From the NCBI GenBank assembly GCA_002313925.1, contig DCAZ01000091.1, positions 1 through 11,696 on the forward strand: 11,696 nt of DNA, written 5' to 3'. The notes under the pieces are model-generated. The model worked only from the letters and a program-made list of their open reading frames with translations, was not told where the DNA came from and made no database searches. This DNA comes from Gemmatimonadales bacterium UBA1120. GTDB taxonomy: Bacteria > Gemmatimonadota > Gemmatimonadetes > Longimicrobiales > Gaopeijiaceae. How positions within the stretch are numbered: the stretch's first letter is position 1; every line of letters begins with the position of its first letter. Of this stretch, positions 7,387-11,696 are shown in pieces. The position numbers were made by a program, and so were the translations under genes.

Positions 7387-7614
7387 ATGAGGGTCTTTAC
7401 ACCGGATGAGGTTGCTACAAGCACTGAGAGCAAGTACCTGGGAGTCCTCGTGGCGGCGAAGTATTCCCGAGAACTCAACACCCTCCCGAGTGAGGCAATG
7501 CCGTTGGGTGAGGAGAAGAAGCTTACAACGAGAGCACTCGAGGCTCTGACTTCTGGGCAAATCGAGTTCCGTCTTGTGAAACGTAGGACGCCAGAGGAAG
7601 ACGAACGGGGTTAA
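7387..7614 (+). CDS. rpoZ: RNA polymerase omega subunit
   Basis: Omega binds the beta-prime subunit, helps core polymerase assemble and, in some bacteria, forms part of a ppGpp site. The 75-residue product has the conserved core KYLGVLVAAKYSRELN (about 16-31), matching the E. coli segment containing LVLVAARRARQ, and KLTTRALEALTSGQIEF (about 45-61), matching the KTTVIALREIEEG region. The C-terminal tail is short and charged (RTPEEDERG). The protein begins MRVFTPDEV instead of the MARV start of E. coli omega, so the residues that line the E. coli ppGpp pocket are only partly kept. Its place between gmk and coaBC is the classical one and supports the call. It is short enough that sequence similarity alone gives less certainty than for its neighbours. 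Confidence 0.92.
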   Translation: MRVFTPDEVATSTESKYLGVLVAAKYSRELNTLPSEAMPLGEEKKLTTRALEALTSGQIEFRLVKRRTPEEDERG

Positions 7615-7668
7615 CCGATTGTAAGATTTCCCGAACCCATATCTCTCTGCGTAGGCCCGATGGAAATG

Positions 7669-7673
7669 AAGGA
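7669..7673 (+). promoter_or_regulatory. Ribosome binding site fixing the coaBC start
   Basis: AAGGA lies 7 bases before ATG 7681. The in-frame ATG at 7660 has no comparable site and would add seven non-conserved residues, so 7681 is preferred. Confidence 0.7.
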
Positions 7674-7680
7674 AACCGCG

Positions 7681-8907
7681 ATGACCAGCCAGCGTCCATG
7701 GAAGGACAGTCGCATCGTTTTGGGTGTAACTGGGAGCATCGCGGCGTACAAATCGATTCAGGTTGCCCGTGACCTGACACAGTTGGGTGCTAAGGTAGAT
7801 GTTGTTTTGACAAAGTCAGCTCAATACTTCGCACCACCACTTAGCTTTGAGGGAGTAACAGGTCGCCCAGCTCTGACGGATCTGTTTTCGGCTGAGGGTG
7901 CGGCACTACATGTTCGACTCGGCCAAGATACAGATGCTCTTTGTGTCGCTCCCGCTACGGCTGACTTCCTCTCAAGGGCAGCACAGGGTAGGGCCGATGA
8001 TCTAATCTGTACAACGCTATTGGCTACCCAGGCTCCTGTAGTAATCTGCCCTGCGATGAATTCACAGATGTTCGCTCATGCTCAGGTCCAGGCAAATCTC
8101 GATCATCTGAAATCAAAGCTTGGGTACATGATTGCTGGCCCAACGGAAGGCGCGCTAGCCGCGGGTGAGGCGGATGGGCCCGGTCGAATGATTGAACCTT
8201 GGCAGGTTGTGGAGCACTTGGGTAAGGCGCTTGCTGGGACTAGCCCACTCACTGGAAAGCAGGTCCTTGTCACCGCTGGGCCTACCAGGGAACCTGTCGA
8301 CCCAGTGCGCTATATCGGGAATCGCTCTTCCGGACGTATGGGTTATGCTATTGCACAGGCAGCATGGAGGCGCGGAGCTGAAGTTTATTTAGTTTCAGGC
8401 CCGTCTTGGATGGAGCCTCCGGTCGGTGTCCACTTGATTTCAGTTGAGACTGCGCTCGAGATGTATGATGCAGTCAATCATGCTCTTCCTGAGATGGACG
8501 TTTCCGTTTTTGCTGCAGCCGTTGCTGACTTCCGACCGGATAACCCAGACGACGAAAAACTCAAAAGGGCAGATACAGAAGGAGGTTTTGCGGTTTCTTT
8601 CACGGGAACCCCTGACGTGGCAGGAGATACCGTTTCTAGACGCAAACCCGGCAGTGTAGCGGTGGGCTTTGCACTTGAGACCAGTGACTTGATCAAGAAC
8701 GCTGAGCAGAAGCTGATAGCGAAATCGTTTGATCTATTGGTCGCAAATGATGCAACTGACGAGGAGTCTGGCTTTGACGTGCCGACAAATCGCGTGACCA
8801 TTCTCTCACCAGAAAGGGATCCGGAAGAGCTTCCATTGATGCTCAAGCCGAGCGTCGCAGAGGTGATCATTGATCGCATCTGCGACCGGTTGGCCGATGA
8901 CCTATGA
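7681..8907 (+). CDS. coaBC: Bifunctional phosphopantothenoylcysteine decarboxylase / phosphopantothenate-cysteine ligase
   Basis: CoaBC carries out two consecutive steps of coenzyme A synthesis: CTP-dependent joining of cysteine to phosphopantothenate (CoaB, C-terminal) and FMN-dependent decarboxylation to phosphopantetheine (CoaC, N-terminal). The product is 408 residues, normal for the fusion. CoaC covers about residues 8-180: the flavin motif LGVTGSIAAYK (about 14-24), catalytic His77 and Asn127 in PAMN. CoaB covers about 190-405: VTAGPTREPVDPVRYIGN (about 197-214) with Asn214, SSGRMG, FAAAVADFRP (about 278-286), the lysines of EKLKRA, and VGFALET. The flap cysteine of E. coli (Cys158 in ACGD) is replaced by Ala161 in LAAGEADGPGRM; similar replacements occur in some other phyla as I recall, so the enzyme is probably active. 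The stop overlaps the next gene by 4 bases. It lies 66 bases after rpoZ. Confidence 0.96.
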   Translation: MTSQRPWKDSRIVLGVTGSIAAYKSIQVARDLTQLGAKVDVVLTKSAQYFAPPLSFEGVTGRPALTDLFSAEGAALHVRLGQDTDALCVAPATADFLSRAAQGRADDLICTTLLATQAPVVICPAMNSQMFAHAQVQANLDHLKSKLGYMIAGPTEGALAAGEADGPGRMIEPWQVVEHLGKALAGTSPLTGKQVLVTAGPTREPVDPVRYIGNRSSGRMGYAIAQAAWRRGAEVYLVSGPSWMEPPVGVHLISVETALEMYDAVNHALPEMDVSVFAAAVADFRPDNPDDEKLKRADTEGGFAVSFTGTPDVAGDTVSRRKPGSVAVGFALETSDLIKNAEQKLIAKSFDLLVANDATDEESGFDVPTNRVTILSPERDPEELPLMLKPSVAEVIIDRICDRLADDL

Positions 8908-9686
8908 CAACCAGGCGATCTCAAGCTGAGGAGGCTGCTCGGCTGCTTCAGCAGCGGAAAGAAATCAATGACCAAGATTTTTTCCTCCCTCATTTGACGC
9001 GTGAGGAAGCTCTCCGGATAGTGTCCACTTTCCGTGAACAACCCCCATCTTCAGATTCCTCGAGTTCTGTTAGTCGCCAGGATACAGCTGTGCAATCGAA
9101 GCAGCCGATCCTGCCCAGTCCCGAGTTGCCCAAATCGTACAAGGACCTCCGTAATCACGCGTTGGCTTGTACTCGGTGCGGCCTTGCTGAGAATCGAAAG
9201 AGTGTAGTGTTCTCAGACGGTGTTGAAGACGCGTCTGTGATGGTTGTCGGTGAGGCTCCAGGCGCGAATGAAGATGATACCGGTATCCCATTTGTCGGTG
9301 CAGCAGGAAAGTTTCTCGATTTGTTACTTGCGACGGTTGACCTCTCGCGGGAGAGAAACACGTACATTTGTAATGTGCTTAAATGCCGTCCCCCAGGTAA
9401 TCGAGATCCCAAGCCTAACGAGATCAAATCGTGCTCACCTTTCCTGACGAGGCAAATACAGCTAATTCAACCTGAAGCTCTGCTTGCCGTTGGATCCTTT
9501 GCGGGTCGACTTTTGACTGGTCAAGAAAAGACTGCACTTGGTCGTATCCGGGGAGAAGTGCATAGCTATCAGGGTGTTCCTTTGGTTGTGACTTATCATC
9601 CTGCGGCCTTGCTCCGGAACCCGAAGTGGACGTTTGCATTCTGGGAAGACTTGCAACTTCTTCGCCAAGTACTGAACAGTGGTTGA
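8904..9686 (+). CDS. Family 4 uracil-DNA glycosylase (4Fe-4S type)
   Basis: This enzyme cuts uracil from DNA and so starts base-excision repair of deaminated cytosine. Motif A is GEAPGANEDDTGIPFVG (about 116-132) and motif B is HPAALLRNP (about 232-240). Four cysteines sit at 89, 92, 161 and 177, the spacing expected for the iron-sulphur cluster of family 4 enzymes, and CRPPGNRDPKPNE (about 161-173) is also typical. The 260-residue product is longer than the roughly 200 residues of compact family members because of a 78-residue N-terminal region: a charged helical stretch (about 1-45) and a Ser/Gln/Pro-rich, probably disordered linker (about 46-78). The ATG overlaps the coaBC stop (ATGA) and has no strong ribosome site, implying coupled translation. 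dnaB follows after 35 bases. Confidence 0.93.
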   Translation: MTTRRSQAEEAARLLQQRKEINDQDFFLPHLTREEALRIVSTFREQPPSSDSSSSVSRQDTAVQSKQPILPSPELPKSYKDLRNHALACTRCGLAENRKSVVFSDGVEDASVMVVGEAPGANEDDTGIPFVGAAGKFLDLLLATVDLSRERNTYICNVLKCRPPGNRDPKPNEIKSCSPFLTRQIQLIQPEALLAVGSFAGRLLTGQEKTALGRIRGEVHSYQGVPLVVTYHPAALLRNPKWTFAFWEDLQLLRQVLNSG

Positions 9687-9712
9687 GCTGCTCGTATGAA
9701 TGCTCGCATTTC

Positions 9713-9716
9713 AGGT
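9713..9716 (+). promoter_or_regulatory. Ribosome binding site of dnaB
   Basis: AGGT lies 5 bases before ATG 9722 and 8 bases before the adjacent ATG 9725. Either ATG could be used; the products differ by one methionine. Confidence 0.5.
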
Positions 9717-9721
9717 AAGAC

Positions 9722-11152
9722 ATGATGGAAGCTTCACTCAATTTTCCTGAGTCCTCTCCGGAACGTAGCCCTCCATTCTCACTGGAAGCTGAGACAGCGG
9801 TGCTGGGAGGCATGCTGATTGACAGCGAGGCAGTGACAAGAGCTGTAGAGCACCTCGACGACTCAATGTTCTATCGTGAAGCTAACCGGCGGCTCTATCG
9901 CGTAATGCTGAGGCTATTTGAACGCGATAAAGCGTTAGATGTCATTACGGTGGCAGAAGAGCTGAAAAAAACAGGAGAGATCGACGAGGCTGGAGGTTTT
10001 GACTATCTGTCTGCACTTGTGAGTGCAGTCCCGACGGCCGCAAATCTTGTGTACCACGCACAGATTGTGCGGGAGAAGGCCCTACTTCGTCGTCTGATCG
10101 AACAATCTTCTCAGATTATTCGAGACGTCTATGATCAAGGTGAACGAGAGGTCGATGAAATCCTGGATAAAGCTGAAGCCCGTATCTTCCAGGTCTCTGA
10201 GACACACAAGCGCGAGGGATTTGTATGGATCAAGGAGATTCTCTGGCCTACATTCGAACACATCGAAAGACTACAAGAATCTGAGTCTGGAATCACTGGT
10301 CTGACGACGGGTTTCCCTGACCTTGATAGGATGACGGCAGGGCTTCAAAAAGGTGACCTATGTATTGTTGCTGCCCGCCCCTCGATGGGGAAAACATCGT
10401 GGGTGCTCAATGTCGCAGCCAATGCAGCGATTTCGCACAATATTCCGGTAGCTGTCTTCTCTCTAGAGATGTCCGCTCAACAACTTGTGCAGCGGATGCT
10501 GTGTTCAGAAGGTCGTGTTGATGCGCAGAAACTTCGGCTTGGGCGTCTATCTCAATCGGAGCATGAGCGTCTTGCAAAAGCAGCTGGGTACCTTAACACA
10601 GCTCCTGTGTGGATTGATGATCAACCGGGTGCCAACGTGCTGGAGATCCGAGCCAAAGCCCGTCGCCTGCAATCAGAACTTCGTGCGGATGACAAGGATT
10701 TAGGGCTACTCGTCATTGATTACATGCAGCTAATGAGTGGTACGCAACGCTCCGAAAATCGTGTTCAGGAAGTAAGTCAAATCTCAAGAGGCTTAAAGGC
10801 ACTTGCTCGGGAACTTAATGTTCCAGTTGTGGCTCTGTCCCAGCTTTCTCGCGGACCTGAAGCGCGAACCGACAAGCGACCGATGCTTTCGGATCTTAGA
10901 GATTCAGGTTCTATCGAGCAGGACGCTGATACGGTGATGTTCTTGTACCGCCCTGAATACTATGCCCCCCCGGAAAAGCGAGAAGAGCTGCAAGGGAAGA
11001 CAGAGCTGATCATTGGTAAACAGAGAAATGGTCCAACGGGTCTAGTAGAACTCTACTTCCAAAAGGCTTATACAAGGTTCGATTCGGTATCCAGAACCTC
11101 ACCGGGAGTGCGGCCGAATCCTGAGTCTGAGACATCGGCCGCTAGTCAGTGA
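9722..11152 (+). CDS. dnaB: Replicative DNA helicase DnaB
   Basis: DnaB is the hexameric helicase that unwinds DNA 5' to 3' at the replication fork and recruits primase. The 476-residue product has the N-terminal collar domain (about 18-160, starting SLEAETAVLGGML), a linker helix and the RecA-like motor domain (about 185-455). Walker A is ARPSMGKT (218-225, Lys224), Walker B is LLVIDYMQL (about 329-337), and KQRNGPTG (about 433-440) carries the expected arginine finger. FSLEMSAQQLVQRML and SDLRDSGSIEQDAD are further family signatures. The C-terminal tail (about 455-476) is Ser/Pro-rich and not conserved. No intein interrupts the Walker A or other common insertion sites. The stop overlaps a possible GTG start of ispD. 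No origin or helicase loader gene is seen nearby. Confidence 0.97.
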   Translation: MMEASLNFPESSPERSPPFSLEAETAVLGGMLIDSEAVTRAVEHLDDSMFYREANRRLYRVMLRLFERDKALDVITVAEELKKTGEIDEAGGFDYLSALVSAVPTAANLVYHAQIVREKALLRRLIEQSSQIIRDVYDQGEREVDEILDKAEARIFQVSETHKREGFVWIKEILWPTFEHIERLQESESGITGLTTGFPDLDRMTAGLQKGDLCIVAARPSMGKTSWVLNVAANAAISHNIPVAVFSLEMSAQQLVQRMLCSEGRVDAQKLRLGRLSQSEHERLAKAAGYLNTAPVWIDDQPGANVLEIRAKARRLQSELRADDKDLGLLVIDYMQLMSGTQRSENRVQEVSQISRGLKALARELNVPVVALSQLSRGPEARTDKRPMLSDLRDSGSIEQDADTVMFLYRPEYYAPPEKREELQGKTELIIGKQRNGPTGLVELYFQKAYTRFDSVSRTSPGVRPNPESETSAASQ

Positions 11153-11696
11153 GTGCACCCCAGGATCCTGGGGAAGCATCGCCCCATGTGGGTGTCGTGG
11201 TGCCTGCCGCGGGATCAGGAACCCGAATGGGGGGCACTCGTAAGCCATTCTTGGAACTTGATGGCGAACCTCTTTTGGTACATGCGTTGCGTCCATTTCT
11301 TAGAGACGATCGTGTTGTCTCAGTTGTGGTGTCTCTTGCCCCCCAGGATGTCGACGAAATAACTGACTGGATCAGAAGGCTGGATGACCGTATTAAATTA
11401 GTTAAAGGAGGAGTCAACCGGACTGAGTCGGTCAGGAATGCCGTGAGTGTACTCCCTACGAGCCTAGACGTGATCGCCATCCATGATGCCGCCCGCCCGC
11501 TGGTGACGAGTGCTATAGTCGGAGAATGTATTGATCTTGCAAACGCTGGTGTGTGTGCAGTGTCTGGATGTCCTGTTATCGACACGATCAAGCGTGTTGA
11601 CGAAGAGTTTCAGGTGTTGGAAACAGCAGACCGAAACGTTCTTTGGCATGCGCATACACCTCAAGTTTTTCCTGCCGATCTCCTCCTGCAGGCGTA
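11149..11696 (+). CDS. ispD: 2-C-methyl-D-erythritol 4-phosphate cytidylyltransferase, 3' truncated
   Basis: IspD couples CTP to methylerythritol phosphate in the non-mevalonate isoprenoid pathway. The frame is open to the right edge; about 182 residues of an expected 220-240 are visible. The CTP-binding motif VVPAAGSGTRMGG spans about residues 17-29 (Arg26), followed by Lys32 in KPFLELDG. Further signatures are GGVNRTESVRNAV, AIHDAARPLV, DTIKRV, TADRNVLWHAHTPQVF. One residue fewer lies between Arg26 and Lys32 than in E. coli, and the usual PKQ is RKP here. The start is uncertain: GTG 11149 overlaps the dnaB stop (GTGA), repeating the overlap seen at pepA, while GTG 11188 gives the compact N-terminus MGVVVPAAG. 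The first choice adds 13 unconserved residues encoded largely by a palindrome. ispF, which often sits beside ispD, would lie outside the window. Confidence 0.92.
   Translation, partial: MSAPQDPGEASPHVGVVVPAAGSGTRMGGTRKPFLELDGEPLLVHALRPFLRDDRVVSVVVSLAPQDVDEITDWIRRLDDRIKLVKGGVNRTESVRNAVSVLPTSLDVIAIHDAARPLVTSAIVGECIDLANAGVCAVSGCPVIDTIKRVDEEFQVLETADRNVLWHAHTPQVFPADLLLQA
11158..11173 (+). repeat. Perfect 16-base palindrome at the dnaB/ispD junction
   Basis: CCCCAGGATCCTGGGG is its own reverse complement. As RNA it folds into a 6-bp stem with a GATC loop, starting 5 bases after the dnaB stop. It has no T-run after it. The 3' arm GGGG could instead pair with CCCC at 11182-11185, and that CCCC with GGG at 11190-11192, giving mutually exclusive hairpins around the possible ispD start at 11188. 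A regulatory role is inferred from position only. Confidence 0.5.

Noticed and set aside
8478..9041. 187-codon open frame on the minus strand
   Set aside because: It runs antisense to coaBC and the start of udg, is Ser-rich without domain-like pattern, and both sense genes are certain.
9697..9711. AATGC/GCATT inverted repeat between udg and dnaB
   Set aside because: Five-base arms with a two-base loop are unlikely to fold stably and are common by chance.
10374..10398. Possible intein or insertion in dnaB at the Walker A site
   Set aside because: dnaB is a common intein host, but the Walker A and downstream motifs are continuous at normal spacing.
11142..11591. 149-codon minus-strand frame and a 69-codon plus-strand frame at the right edge
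   Set aside because: Both overlap the ispD frame, whose motifs are clear; they are shadows.
1..11696. Mobile element, CRISPR array, tRNA or rRNA genes
   Set aside because: No direct repeat arrays, transposase motifs, terminal inverted repeats or tRNA-like cloverleaf were seen; nearly the whole window is housekeeping coding sequence.

Overview
The window is an ordinary, densely packed stretch of bacterial chromosome with every recognisable gene on the + strand. Ten protein genes can be supported: eight complete and well identified or assignable, one cut at the left edge (YbdK-type carboxylate-amine ligase) and one cut at the right edge (ispD). There are no tRNA or rRNA genes, CRISPR arrays, insertion sequences or phage genes in view. 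Base composition looks even to mildly GC-rich, and codon use is similar across all genes, so nothing looks recently acquired. A Gram-negative cell envelope is implied by a signal-peptide-bearing outer-membrane protein with a TonB-plug-like segment and an aromatic, barrel-type C-terminus. The gene content and order fit a Gemmatimonadota-like (or related FCB) bacterium; this is an inference from memory of gene order and protein style, not a measured placement.

Region 1 (1-919) is the 3' part of a YbdK-type ligase. It is followed by a 127-base gap holding a GC-rich hairpin (968-982). Region 2 (1047-5739) is a tight cluster: NADP-dependent isocitrate dehydrogenase (icd, TTG start), M17 leucyl aminopeptidase (pepA, GTG start, 11-base gap) and an uncharacterised outer-membrane protein (GTG start, 4-base overlap with pepA). 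A strong GC-rich hairpin (3847-3877) lies inside the first codons of the outer-membrane gene, just after the pepA stop.

Region 3 (5840-11696) follows a 100-base gap: yicC, gmk, rpoZ, coaBC, a family 4 uracil-DNA glycosylase, dnaB and ispD. The order yicC-gmk-rpoZ-coaBC resembles the Bacillus yloC-(remA)-gmk-rpoZ-coaBC cluster, here without remA and with a DNA-repair and a replication gene where Bacillus has priA. The cluster joins RNA decay, guanine nucleotide supply, transcription, coenzyme A synthesis, uracil repair, replication-fork unwinding and isoprenoid precursor synthesis.

Four junctions are 4-base stop/start overlaps (pepA/outer-membrane gene, yicC/gmk, coaBC/udg, dnaB/ispD), which points to polycistronic messages with coupled translation. 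I found no clear novel defence or mobile system. The points most worth a second look are the hairpin at the start of the outer-membrane gene, the perfect 16-base palindrome at the dnaB/ispD junction, the missing flap cysteine in CoaBC, and the uncharacterised outer-membrane protein coupled to an aminopeptidase.
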